Origin: Dillenia suffruticosa
Lineage: Eukaryota > Streptophyta > Magnoliopsida > Dilleniales > Dilleniaceae
Direction of reading: 5' to 3'
NCBI GenBank assembly: GCA_033439265.1
Contig: JAVTVX010000001.1
Coordinates: 14,278,608-14,342,607, forward strand
DNA length: 64,000 nt
A program made the position numbers and the translations under genes. Below, piece after piece: positions 1 to 10,297 of this stretch (position 1 is its first letter; each line of letters opens with the position of its first letter). The notes below the pieces were generated by a model. That model ran no database searches. It was not told where the DNA came from and saw nothing but the letters and a program-made list of their open reading frames with translations.

Positions 1-95
1 TGCTATATTCCCTTATGGCGGAGCAGCCGCTCGTATTGGAACCAATGTCATATTCGGCATTTATCTTTGCAATGTGCTCTACTCAGTGGCCGATC
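1..95. other. Left flank of the first Copia element, unclassified
   Basis: This short flank contains no reading frame or motif that I recognise. Its last five bases (91-95, CGATC) are one copy of the target duplication of the Copia insertion; the matching copy is at 7291-7295. The pre-insertion locus therefore continued directly from here to 7296. Confidence 0.7.
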
Positions 96-547
96 TGTTA
101 GATTATGGTGACTCAATCACGCAACGGAAGCAATAATTAACATTTTTCAGAATCATAAAAGATCAAGTTTACGGTATACCTTAATCGGTGATTCGAATAA
201 TTTCGGAAACCGCAAACTTTGAACTGGAGCAACTCGCAGTCGGGATGATAGTTATGTAAGACGAACTATTAACACGATACCACGACGTTCCAACCCTTAA
301 CCCGGTGATTCGTGCGTTGATCGGAATCAATCCCTCTTGATCATCATCTCTCTTGATGTTCTCTCCTTTTTTTTTTCCATTTTTTTCTATCTAAAACTTA
401 ACTTACTTTTTGTTTTTTGTTTTAGAATCATAACTCCCGTAGGAGTTATTTGGAGAGTGAAATTAGGGGAGAGTGGGGTAATGGGTAACTACCCATTACC
501 CCCTTTGTTTGGAAATTTAAATAGCCCCACGTGGGCATTACACAACA
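96..547 (-). repeat. 3' LTR of Copia-1
   Basis: This is a 452-bp long terminal repeat, nearly identical to 6838-7290. It starts with TG and ends with CA. It contains a perfect palindrome with 13-bp arms (475-487 and 490-502, two-base loop), a shorter palindrome around TAACTCC/GGAGTTA near 430-447, and a G-box-like CCCACGTGGG near 528-537. On the minus strand the purine tract AGTGGGAGA lies directly before it, as expected for plus-strand priming. Confidence 0.96.
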
Positions 548-1707
548 TCTCCCACTTGCACACGAGGGCATTCTATTTCCGTCATAAGATCACAACTCAT
601 GCGATCCACCATATCACCCTACAGGGTTTTCATACAGGGTTGGACGTCGTGCGACTAGCGAGTACACCTGCAAACAAAAACTCCTCGACACACCTGTTAG
701 GATGATCGAGTAGTCACCGTTAATATCATAAGAAAGCTCGCTGTACCCCAGATCCAAGACTAATTACATTTATCGAGTTACTTTCCTCACCAAAAGTAAT
801 CCCCAGCTATCACTCGACTATGTATTCACTATCATATTCAAATCCCTACATGGATGAACATAAAAGACCGGTCGGTGAATACAACATAACAATGCAATGT
901 CAATTGGTCTTCCTTTTCCCAAACTCGAATCTATCGATCTCAATTCGGCTGCTTTCCTAGACCTGTCACTTAGACCTTAATTTATCTTCCGGGCCATTGG
1001 TAAATAGACTAAAGTAGCAAACACTGAATCATGATCTCAAGAGACAGCCGAAAGTAATAAGGGTACAAGAGATCCCACCCAATGGATCTCGAATCTCACA
1101 CAGTGGGGCTTGGGGATAAGTTTTAAATTATTGTCTCAAGTAATATAGCTCCCACTATCCCAAGTCGTCTTTTCACACGTGGTATGAAAACACGTGCCAC
1201 AGTGTTACTCTCCCATCTCTCAGAAGGGCATATGTCAGATTTCTCTAACACTGTGCAGGTACGAGGACACAGTCTACTCATAAGACTTTACCTAGAGATC
1301 TCAGAAAGAGTACCTATGAGACAATATCACAAATTACAGGTGATATCCGAGATCTCAAACCTGGCTTCTCACAGGCAACATGGATGTGGGTACTTCCATG
1401 TCGGTCATATCGCATATGACCTCATCCTGAACACGTATCAGGGCGACTTATGTTCTAGCAGGGCCACTCTCAAAACCTCTTACAGCTAGAAACCGTCTCA
1501 TCCCCGCTCACTCAGAGCCAGAGGTGGTCACTCGTGTGAGAGAGTCGACCTCGCCTGCCCGACATATCTATTACATATATATGATAATTAAAAGTAAGTG
1601 CATTAAATGAAAAATATAATGCAAAAGTGACTGAATAATGCACTATAATCATATATATATATAATCAATAAGCATCAACGTCATCATTAAGTACAAACTG
1701 AGAAATG
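548..1707 (-). other. Copia-1 3' non-coding region with polypurine tract
   Basis: About 1.16 kb lies between the RNase H stop and the 3' LTR. The polypurine tract (AAGTGGGAGA on the minus strand) occupies 548-557. I see no supported protein here; the short frames on either strand have no recognisable motif. Stretches of this region, for example around 1380-1560, are recognisably conserved in Copia-2 at about 20180-20400, so it belongs to the element and is not host DNA. Confidence 0.8.
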
Positions 1708-3171
1708 TTAGTAGATATTCAAACCCAATGACTCTCTATGCCCTAAAAAAGAGTCTCTAGTGATGGGTTTAGTGAAGGGGTCAGCCACCATGCTGTGTGT
1801 CGAAATGTACTTGACGGTCACTTCACCCTTCTCGATGATGTCTCTAACATAATGGTATCTGGTGTCGATGTGTTTAGTTCTACTATGAAACTTAGGGTCT
1901 CGAGTGTAAGCGATAGCGGTCTGATTATCACAATAAATCATTACAGGTCTCCCACTATCCGCTACAATCCCTAAGTCATTCAGTAGTCTCCGGAGCCAAA
2001 CACTCTCCTGAACTGCAACTGAGCACGCCACGAACTCAGCCTCCATCGTAGATAGAGTAACACAGGTTTGCTTCTTACTGCTCCAACAGATAGCTCCGCC
2101 ATTGAGCAAGAAAGCAAAACCTGATGTCGATTTGCGTTTATCCAAATCACCTCCCCAGTCGGCGTCCGAATAGCCCACAAGGCGCAAATCGCCTCCTCCG
2201 TAACTCAAGGAGAAGTTTGCAGTTCCTTTTAGATATCGGAAAATCCTTTTCACTGCTCTCCAGTGACCCCTTCCAGGATTTGCCTGATATCTGCTCACCA
2301 GACCAACTGCATAACAAATGTCCGGTCTAGTACACAACATTGTGTACATCAAACTTCCCACTGCACTGGAATAAGGTACTTTACTCATTTCCCTTACTTC
2401 TTCCTGAGTTTTCGGACACATATCCAGGCTCAGGCCTTCACCTTTGGCGATCGGAGTATCTATGGGATTACAATCATTCATCCCAAAACGCTCGAGAATT
2501 TTCTTAATGTAGGTCTCTTGTGAAAGAGCCAACATCTTTCTCGAGCGATCCCTCTGGATCTTAACTCCAAGGATGAATTCAGCTTTACCCATGTCTTTCA
2601 TGTCGAAACTGGATGACAACCATGCTTTGATGGTCTTTAAATACTTAATGTTGTTCCCAGCCAACATTATGTCATCCACATACAACGACAGGATCACAAA
2701 AGAGTTATCAAACCGAATCAGATAGACACAATGATCCTCCTCAACCATCGTAAAACCGTAAGATATCACCTCCTCGTGAAATCTTAGGTACCACCGCCTG
2801 GATGATTGCTTTAGACCGTATATCGACTTCCGAAGTCGACAGACCTTGTCCTCTTGACCTACCAGAACAAACCCAGGGGGCTGTTCCATGTAGATCTCCT
2901 CATCCAGGCTCCCGTTAAGAAAAGCGGTTTTAACGTCCATCTGGTATAACTCAAGATCCATACTAGCGACAATCGCCAAAAGTAAACGGATCGAAATAAA
3001 TTTAACTACTGGAGAGAAAGTCTCCTCGTAGTCAATGCCCTTGGTCTGCGTGTAACCCTTGGCTACCAGACGGGCCTTGTACCTCTCAATCGATCCGTCG
3101 GCCTTTCTTTTAATTTTGAAAACCCACTTGTTTCCAATGGCCTTTCTTTCCTCAGGTAAGTCAACTAGCTC
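1708..3171 (-). pseudogene. Copia-1 reverse transcriptase and RNase H (after in-frame TAG)
   Basis: This is the C-terminal part of the gag-pol polyprotein. It converts element RNA to DNA in the virus-like particle. The frame is the same as the upstream segment ending at 3172, so only the single TAG at 3172-3174 (context NEV-stop-ELVDLP, where a Trp would fit) separates them. Upstream of the first Met at 2979 the frame still encodes RT residues such as WVFKIKRKADGS and YKARLVAKGYTQ, so 2979 is not a natural start. Visible motifs are VKTAFLNG, the catalytic LYVDDIMLAGN with both Asp present, and RNase H blocks GYSDADWGGD, STMEAEFVA and HIDTRYHYVRD. The end at FLGHRESLGLNIY looks natural. RT and RNase H appear intact apart from the separating stop. 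Confidence 0.93.
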
Positions 3172-5247
3172 CTAGACTTCGTTGACTCTCATTGATTCCA
3201 TTTCTTCGTGCATGGCTTGTAACCATTGGTCCTTTGCTAAACCCTCGAGAGCCTCCTGTGCAGTCCTTGGCTCTTCATCGTCCTCAGGAGTTACAATGAG
3301 GATCTCATCCTCAATCGGGAAACGGCGACGTGGCACTTGTCCCCGACTACTCCTTCGAGGAGAGAGAGGTCCCACACCTTGAGATGGATTGCTCCCACTA
3401 AGATCAAGATCCATAATCGGCTCTTGAATCTTGTCACTGGGTTCGGCTGAGCCACTAGGCTCATCCATCTCGTAAAAAGTGAGATCTCGATCGATTTCTC
3501 CTCTTTTAGGGAAATCACTCTCGAGAAATGTGATATCACGAGACTCTATCTCGGTGACAGTACCGTCCGTATGTTCTCCTAGAAATACATATCCTTTGGA
3601 TTGTTCAGAGTATCTAACAAAGATACACTTCTTTCCTCGCGGGCCTAACTTGCCGTACTGATGCGAGGAATCACGAACATACGCAGCGCAACCCCATGGC
3701 CTCAAGTGGCTAAGGTCAGGCTGTCTCCCTGTCCAAAACTCATATGGGGTGCTAACTACAGACTTTGTCAGAACACGGTTAAGGACGTAGGCCGCAGTCA
3801 ACAACGCATCCCCCCAATGGGAGATAGGTAGGTTGGCTTGTGCCATCATCGACCTCACCATCTCCAACAGAGTCCTATTCCTTCTCTCGGCTACTCCGTT
3901 CTGTTGAGGAGTAGCAGGAATAGTTAACTGTCTCGTAATACCTCTATCGGAACAGAGCTCTTTAAATTGCTCAGACAGATACTCGCGCCCCCGATCGGTT
4001 CTGAGAGTTTTCACCCTCAAGTCTAGCTGATTTTCAACCTCACTGATAAACCTCCTGAAGCATTCTAGTGCCTCAGACTTGTGTGAGATCAGGTAGACGT
4101 AACCGAAATGCGTGTAATCGTCTATAAACATAATAAAATACGTGGCTCCGTTTCGAGCTCTCACATTCATGGGTCCGTAAACGTCGGAATGGACCAATTG
4201 CAATGGAGTCTCAGCTCTTATTACTTTCCCAAATGGTTTTCTAGTGGCTTTACCCGCAAGGCAAAACTCACATACGGGCAACTGGACCTTGGTTAGCGGG
4301 CCTAGCAGGCCATTCGTAGCTAACCGGGCCATCCTTTCTTGCCCTATGTGGCCAAGCCTACTATGCCATACATTCACATCATCTACTACACTATCTGATG
4401 CAAAAGCAATAGTAGAAGAAGAATAAATCTGATAAGATGAAATCATATCCAGTACATAAAGTCCCTCATGGACCAAACCGGAACAAATTAAAGAACTGTC
4501 ATAAGTAATGGAAACTCTAGAGTTTCCTAGCAACACTGAATATCCTAACAAATCCAAACATCGGACAGATACTAGATTCCGCCTAATCTCAGGAGCATAC
4601 AAAACATCATGAAGATAAAAGACTTGGTCACTTCGTAGCAATAGCTTGCAAGTGCCAATCCCTTTCACTTCCACGAATGCTCCATTCCCCACGTACAGTC
4701 TCCTCGCCTGGGGACTTAAACGGCGGAACTCCACGTATGCGCTCCTGTCTCGAGCTACATGGTCCGTGGCTCCTGAGTCTACAATCCACAAAGGAGAAGA
4801 GTTAATGAGCATCATACTAGATGACACGTAACTCAAACCATATAAAGAAGAAGGACATACCTTTCGCTCGCCACACTCGCGTGCGAAATGCCCAAGCTTG
4901 CCACAAACATAGCATTGGACTTTGCTCTTATCGAGCTCCTTCTTCTTGCGCTTCTGTCCTTTGTCGTCGGTCTTGGCAGGTTGCTTCTTCTTGCCTTGGC
5001 CCTTGGCCTTCTTCTCATGCTTGCGCCACTTGCGCTTTAAACCCCGGGAGCCCTTACTCGACTCCGCAAAATTAGCATGAGCAGAAGAAGACCTAGCCAT
5101 CTCCTGACGCTCCTCCTCGAGCTCACAGTGCCTACTCACGTCCATGAAAGTATGAATACTCTCAGTGTGCGTGAGATAGGTCTTAACCACATCCCAGGAG
5201 TCAGGCAAGGACTGGATCACACCCAGTACCTGAAGCTCATTAGACAT
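3172..5247 (-). pseudogene. Copia-1 gag C-terminus, protease and integrase
   Basis: This long open frame (691 codons, then TAG) holds three domains in order. A gag zinc knuckle CYVCGKLGHFAREC lies at about residues 112-125 after a Lys-rich linker. An aspartic protease with active-site DSGATDH lies at about 157-163. The integrase has an HHCC zinc region (HSRLGHIG ... CEFCLAGK), catalytic Asp blocks LVHSDVYGPM and TDRGREYL, and the Glu block QNGVAERRNRTLLEM. The Met at 5245-5247 is internal to gag: the preceding gag frame is offset by one base at a run of C on the plus strand (5252-5256), consistent with loss of one G in the coding strand. The protein would process the polyprotein and insert the cDNA into the host genome. 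Confidence 0.93.
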
Positions 5248-5705
5248 CGCTCCCCCATATTCTTCAGAGAGGCGATCATACTCGACATGTGCATTAAATG
5301 TTGTTTCATTGTATGATCGTGCCTCTTCTTATAAGTGATGAACTTATAGGTCAGCATCCTCACCTTAGGAGCTGACGGGGCGCCATATTGCTCTCTCAGA
5401 GCATGCCAGATCGACTGTGCAGTAGGATACTGCTCGTAAATCGGAATCAGCTCATCGTGCATGCAGCTAAGAAGGATCACCCTCGCTTGGCTATCCTTCT
5501 TTTTCCAAGCACGATACACCTCCTGATCCCGTCGTGCTTGTGCCGTAGATCCCTCCCCGGGGTCCACCATCTCGTTCTTAAGAACTTCCCCGAGTTCTTG
5601 TTCCTCGAAGACAAACTGAACCTTTCGGTGCCAAATATCATAATTGTCACCGTTCAGTTTATCTCCCTTAACGAGATCTAGAACGACAGTCTTCGTAGCA
5701 GCCAT
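5217..5705 (-). pseudogene. Copia-1 gag N-terminus
   Basis: The element's gag begins at the Met at 5703-5705 (MAATKTVVLDLVKGDKLNGDNY...). The block DNYDIWHRKVQFVFEEQ is the Copia capsid signature in which a tryptophan follows the target-binding helix, and MKQHLMHMSSMI lies near the capsid C-terminus. The frame runs out 162 codons later because of a one-base shift near 5252; the true continuation (NELQVLGVIQSLPDSW) is in the next frame at 5247. Gag forms the particle that packages the RNA. The start is chosen because it is the first Met of the conserved block, with no upstream coding in frame. Confidence 0.9.
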
Positions 5706-6837
5706 GTCTCTGTCACACAGAAAAAGAGACGTCAGTGACTAATAATGCTTATTTTCACAATTTCGTACACTTTACGAATTAATAATCCAAAATGAATCGA
5801 GTATTGACCCCAAAGTGAGCATATGAGTCAATGGACACCATACACCACAACCCTGGATCTCATCTTTTTATCCGGACATTAATTCGGTGCACAAAATCCC
5901 ACAAATAGTCACAAATTTCCTCATAGGACCCAGAAAAAAATTGAAAAAATCAATTTTGGACGACCTGACGCGCCGCCGGGGTCCCCACGTGCGGCCGCGC
6001 ACCGGCGGCGCGTCTGCAGGCCCTGCCACGTGCCTCCACGCGCTGGCAGGAGCCTGGATCACATGCCAGACGCGCGGTGAGGTCTTCACGCGCCTCCACG
6101 CGCCTGTCGTGGCTCGGCTCACGCGGCGCGCGTGTCTCACGCGCTTCCACGCGCCCGCGCCGGCTCGGCTCACGCGCGCACGCGCCCTCACGCGCGGAGC
6201 CGAGTCAGCGGGTCGGTCAAAATGGGTCAGGTGACCCGACTGTGGGTTAACGGGTCGGGTTAGACCCGACACGTGTCGGGTCGTGGGTCGATGCTTGACC
6301 CGCCCCCGTCCCGCCCTTTTCCGAACCGCTTACACGCCTTACTCGCGCATGAGTGCCACGCGCCCGCTGGACGCGCTCCTGTGCGCGTGTGATGCACGCG
6401 CCCGCGGGTCTGGAGCTCATCTTCTTTACCCGACGGGTCTGCAACTGGGCTTTTCGACCCGGTTCTCCGAAAACCCAATTTCCGGTATAAACAACATGTA
6501 ATATATATATCAAAATGTAGATCTAGCAGAGACAAACATAGATCTACCATTTTCATGTTCTGATTTGACCTAAAACTCGCCAAACCTGGGGTTGAATGGT
6601 TCGGTCACTATTCACGGTCGAATGCTTCAACCAGAATTTTCTTAACCCTATCTTGCCCAGAAAAATACGAAAAAATTATTTTCGTGTTCTACGTGAGTTG
6701 GGTAACGCAGTGGTATAATTGGATTCACGAAATTCATCCGTGATCTGAAACCCCAAATTTTATACCCTATCTTTTTATACCCAAATGAAATTCCGAAAAA
6801 TTATTTAGAAATATATCTAACCTGGCTCTGATACCAA
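5706..6837 (-). other. Copia-1 leader with primer-binding site
   Basis: The leader between the 5' LTR and gag is about 1.13 kb. On the minus strand the sequence TGGTATCAGAGCC (6824-6836) directly follows the LTR and matches the complement of the plant initiator Met tRNA 3' end, the usual primer site. The middle part (about 5960-6440) is strikingly GC- and CpG-rich, with many repeats of ACGCGC-type words, which creates long spurious frames on both strands. The corresponding leader of Copia-2 (about 15480-15960) is also GC-rich. No protein is supported. Confidence 0.85.
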
Positions 6838-7290
6838 TGTTAGATTATGGTGACTCAATCATGCAACGGAAGCAATAATTAATATTTTTCAGAATGATAA
6901 AAGATCAAGTTTACGGTATACCTTAATCGGTGATTCGAATAATTTCGGAAACCGCAAACTTTGAACTTGAGCAACTCGCAGTCGGGATGATAGTTACGTA
7001 AGACGAACTATTAACACGATACCACGACGTTCCAACTCTTAACCCGGTGATTCGTGCGTTGATCGGAATCAATCCCTCTTGATCATCATCTCTCTTGATG
7101 TTCTCTCCTTTTTTTTTCCATTTTTTTTTCTATCTAAAACTTAACTTACTTTTTGTTTTTTGTTTTAGAATCATAACTCCCGTAGGAGTTATTTGGAGAG
7201 TGAAATTAGGGGAGAGTGGGGTAATGGGTAACTACCCATTACCCCCTTTGTTTTGAAATTTAAATAGCCCCACGTGGGCATTACACAACA
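6838..7290 (-). repeat. 5' LTR of Copia-1
   Basis: This 453-bp repeat is the promoter-bearing LTR of the minus-strand element. It matches 96-547 with about seven base differences and two poly-T length changes. It contains the same perfect palindrome (7218-7230 and 7233-7245). It is followed by the target duplication CGATC at 7291-7295. Confidence 0.96.
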
Positions 7291-7295
7291 CGATC

Positions 7296-7541
7296 AAATC
7301 GTCAGGTCAAACCGGGAACCCAATGAACCGGCCATTAATCCAGTATGGTTAGAGAGAGACCAAAAATGCATGTGTCGTGACCTGGTAAGAACTGGTCAAT
7401 ATCCAGTCGGGTCACATGCGGCCCGGTCAAAGCTGGATGTCCAAAGTGGTTTAACCGGGTTAATGCATTGGTTTCTTTTTTAAATCGTAAAAAATTCATC
7501 ATCTCTCTCTCACACAATAATTAAAGGAGTAATTAAATTAA
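7296..7541. other. Right flank of Copia-1, unclassified
   Basis: Single-copy-looking DNA with several short repeats of words such as CCGGTCAA and CGGGTCA. No reading frame is supported. It could be the remnant of an older element, but I found no partner sequence in the window. Confidence 0.4.
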
Positions 7542-8364
7542 TACTACTAAAAAATAGACTTTCAACGACGAAAAATTATCAACGGATTTTTTTCCGTTGA
7601 TAATAGCGATGGAATTGTGACGGATTATCGATGAAAATTTTATCGATAGATTACCAACGGATTAGCGACGTATTTTGTATAATTTTTTTATTTTGTATAA
7701 TTTTTTAATTTTAATTTTTTTGTAAACCTATCAGCACAGATTACTGATGGAAATTTTATCGATGGATTACCGACAAATTTTTAAATTTTTTTTAAAATTT
7801 TTAAAATTTTTTTAAAATTTTTAAAATTTTTTAAAATTTTTTAATTTTTTTAAAATTTTAATTTTTTGTAAACCCATCAGTGACGGATTACCAACGAAAA
7901 AATTAGCGACAGATTAGCGACTGATTTTTTTTTTAATTTTTAATTTTTTTAATTTTTAATTTTTTTAATTTTTTTAATTTTATTTAATATAATTATTTTT
8001 AATTTTATTTTATTTGTAGAAGGATAATATTATTTTATTTTTTAAAATTTTTTATTATTTTATTTTAAGGTAAAATAAAATTATTTCATTATTTTATAAT
8101 AAATTATAATTTTATATTATTTCATTATTATTACAAATATGAGATAAAGATAATAAGTAAAAAAAAAAATGTAATATGATTATATATGGATTGTGGTTTG
8201 GTGGTTGTGTTGCTCATGAAGGTGTCTTTGTTCCAGGGTTCGAAGCGCACTCGAGGAGGGGGTTGGTTTGGTGAGCTGAGTGAAGCTTTTTTTTTTTACT
8301 ATATTTAGCAATAGACTTTCAGTGATGGATTTTTCAGTCGTTAAAAGCCTATTTTCTAGTAATG
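7542..8364. mobile_element. Non-autonomous CACTA (En/Spm) transposon
   Basis: This 823-bp element has imperfect terminal inverted repeats: TACTACTAAAAAATAGAC at the left end and CATTACTAGAAAATAGGC (read on the minus strand) at the right end, both close to CACTACTAGAAAATAGGC. A 3-bp target duplication TAA flanks it (7539-7541 and 8365-8367), as expected for CACTA elements. The subterminal parts carry repeated words such as GACGGATTA, GATGGATTACCGAC and GCGACGGATT. The interior (about 7680-8160) is simple AT-rich sequence with TTTTAAAATTT runs. There is no transposase frame, so it would depend on an enzyme supplied elsewhere. Confidence 0.85.
8190..8250 (+). other. tRNA-like / Pol III promoter-like segment inside the CACTA element
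   Basis: The sequence TGGTTTGGTGG near 8198 resembles a Pol III A box, and GGTTCGAAGCG near 8238 resembles a B box, about 40 bp apart, close to tRNA spacing. It may be a SINE-head or tRNA-derived fragment captured by the transposon. No cloverleaf is evident, so it is not called as a tRNA gene. Confidence 0.35.
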
Positions 8365-8367
8365 TAA

Positions 8368-9399
8368 ATATTATGAACTTGTCTAATCAAAGCAATCAGA
8401 AGGAAATTATAAATAATTGGAAAAGCAAGTCTTGTAATTTTGCAACAATCAAATGTATGAATATTCAACAAAAAATTGGGGAAAAAAGAGTTTTAATGAT
8501 AGATGAATAATTAAATTTTCTTGATTATATTCTACTTATACTACATTAAATTTACAGTCCGTGAGAAAAAAATTAAATAAAAAAATGGTGAACTTTATTC
8601 TAAGTATTTTTCTCAAAATAAGTCAATTTCACATATTATTTTTATTTCTATTGTATATTTTCTCTCCAAAATAACAACTCCCACCATTTTCATTTTTTCT
8701 TATTATGTTATTCATGGGAGAAATATTCAAAAGAGCCCCCAGATTACCTTATTATAATATAAATATCTACATTTGGTATATATCAAATGATGCTACTCTT
8801 TGAGACAATCACACAAAAACCATGTATCCAAAAACCATCCCGCGTGAACACATGCACTACCAGAAACCTTTGCAATAGCCACTCAAATTCTTGCAATAGT
8901 TTTTTTTTTGTTAGTTCATTTTATTCAGATTTTTACTGCTCATTTGATCATCCAATCGTTGTTTGATATATATCAAACTACACTACTGAAAATTATCCTA
9001 TGGTGTCTCTCTCTCTTTGTTGTTTTTGTGAGAATATCTTTATCACTACTCTTATTAGAGTTTATTCAACATTACTTTTATTAGAGTTTCTCTAACACTC
9101 ATTGTATTAGAGCCTTTGTTGTTGCTCTTATCAAAGTATTTTTGTTACAACTCTTATCAAAGTTTTTCTATCACTGCACTTATGGGTATTGGCAGTCTTG
9201 GTGAAATCCAATGGCCCCTTCGTAGTATATCAACTCTTTCAAATTCAAGTGATTACCCTTACAATGCATTGAATTTGAAGAGATATTAAAAAATATTAAG
9301 TATCAAAATAAAATCAATTTTCAAGAAACATTAGACATTATAATAAATTAATAATTGATATTATTTTGAAAATGTTTGACTTTCTTTGTTTTTATATTT
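8368..9399. other. AT-rich spacer with a short imperfect tandem repeat
   Basis: No gene is visible. Between about 9040 and 9190 there are five or six imperfect copies of a unit of about 30-35 bp built on CTCTTATTAGAGTTT and CTCTTATCAAAGTTT. The rest is low-complexity AT-rich DNA. Confidence 0.5.
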
Positions 9400-9404
9400 G
9401 TAAT

Positions 9405-9867
9405 TGTTGGATTAGTATGCCCAAGAGGAAAATTTTGATAATTTAGGGATAATGAGATAACTCTTATTATCCCATTTACCACCACATTTACCACCTTATT
9501 AACCACTCATGAAAGGATAACTCCCCAATTAAGCCCAAGTGTGACCACGTGAATGAGAGCTTCTTCTTCCTCAAGAGAAACACTAGGGTTTAAAGACATA
9601 TCTCTCTTGAGAGAGAGAAAACACTATGAAAGTTAGAGTTTCTCACATAGGAAAATCTCCCTCGTAAGAGAATTCACCCGACATGAGGCTTGAGGCGTCA
9701 TGGATTTACGGTGGTGATTCGATTGCGTGATCACCATCAGATTGGAACTCCGTTCAACGGACGTCGTGACTCCGTCGGATTTTTTTGGAGACCGATCCCA
9801 TTGAGGTATTTACCCAAAATTTTAAATTTATTTATTTACGCTTCCGCATGTGCCATTAAATCCAACA
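9405..9867 (+). repeat. 5' LTR of Copia-2
   Basis: This 463-bp LTR begins TGTTGGATTAG and ends AAATCCAACA. It contains a palindrome at 9446-9473 in the position equivalent to the Copia-1 LTR palindrome. It is followed by the primer site at 9869-9880, one base different from the usual TGGTATCAGAGC. Confidence 0.93.
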
Positions 9868-10297
9868 ATAGTATCAGAGCATTTATTGGATTTAATTAAA
9901 ATTTTTTCAGAATTATTTTTAAGGTATAAAAATTTTTTGGGGTTCGGATTACGAATGAGTTTCGTGAATCCGAGGATACCGTAGGAATACCCATGGCTCA
10001 AGGATTACAAAAATGATTTTTGTTGAATTTTCAGAGCATGTTAAGGTCATGAAAAGTCCGGTCGAATTTTGCAACCGTTGGGACTTTAAAATCTTAGATT
10101 TATGGCTTTAGAGGGCAGATCTATCCATGAAAAGGTTTATGTGTGTTCCTTCCATCCTGATCTAAATTTTCATGTATTTTGTTGTGAGTTTCGGATGCCG
10201 AAAATCGGGATTTCCAATTGATTGCGGAGGGCCGCGACTGGGTTGCATAGATGCGATATTTTTTGGTATAAATCCTCCTAAAATCAAGTGTAAGATG
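9868..10297 (+). other. Copia-2 leader, part before the nested insertion
   Basis: Non-coding leader with the primer site at its start. Words around 9930-9980 (GTTTCGTGAATCCGAGG) correspond to the Copia-1 leader near 6715-6750 read on the minus strand. It is interrupted at 10297 by the Gypsy element; bases 10293-10297 (AGATG) are that element's target duplication. Confidence 0.75.

Larger units (their letters stand above)
96..7290 (-). mobile_element. Near-complete Ty1/Copia LTR retrotransposon (Copia-1)
   Basis: A complete element of about 7.2 kb is bounded by two near-identical LTRs (96-547 and 6838-7290, both TG...CA) and a 5-bp target duplication CGATC (91-95 and 7291-7295). Reading on the minus strand, the order is 5' LTR, initiator-Met-type primer site, a leader of about 1.1 kb, gag, protease, integrase, reverse transcriptase and RNase H, then about 1.1 kb of non-coding sequence, a purine tract and the 3' LTR. 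Integrase before reverse transcriptase defines Copia. I count about seven substitutions plus two poly-T length changes between the LTRs, so the insertion is recent. The coding region has only two obvious lesions, a G-run frameshift near 5252-5256 and a TAG at 3172-3174. Copia-2 is an old relative, homologous in coding, leader and 3' regions. Confidence 0.96.

Noticed and set aside
1184-1489. A 101-codon plus-strand frame in the Copia-1 3' region
   Set aside because: It runs antisense to the element and no equivalent frame is open in Copia-2 at 20180-20900.
5868-6583. Several Arg/Ala-rich frames on both strands in the Copia-1 leader
   Set aside because: CpG-rich repeats suppress stops; there is no motif, and the homologous Copia-2 leader does not keep the frames.
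8848-8900. Another CACTA-like end (CACTACCAGAAACC)
   Set aside because: No partner terminal repeat or target duplication was found nearby.
9040-9190. A CRISPR-like array of short repeats
   Set aside because: The copies are imperfect and contiguous without unique spacers, and the context is plant nuclear DNA.
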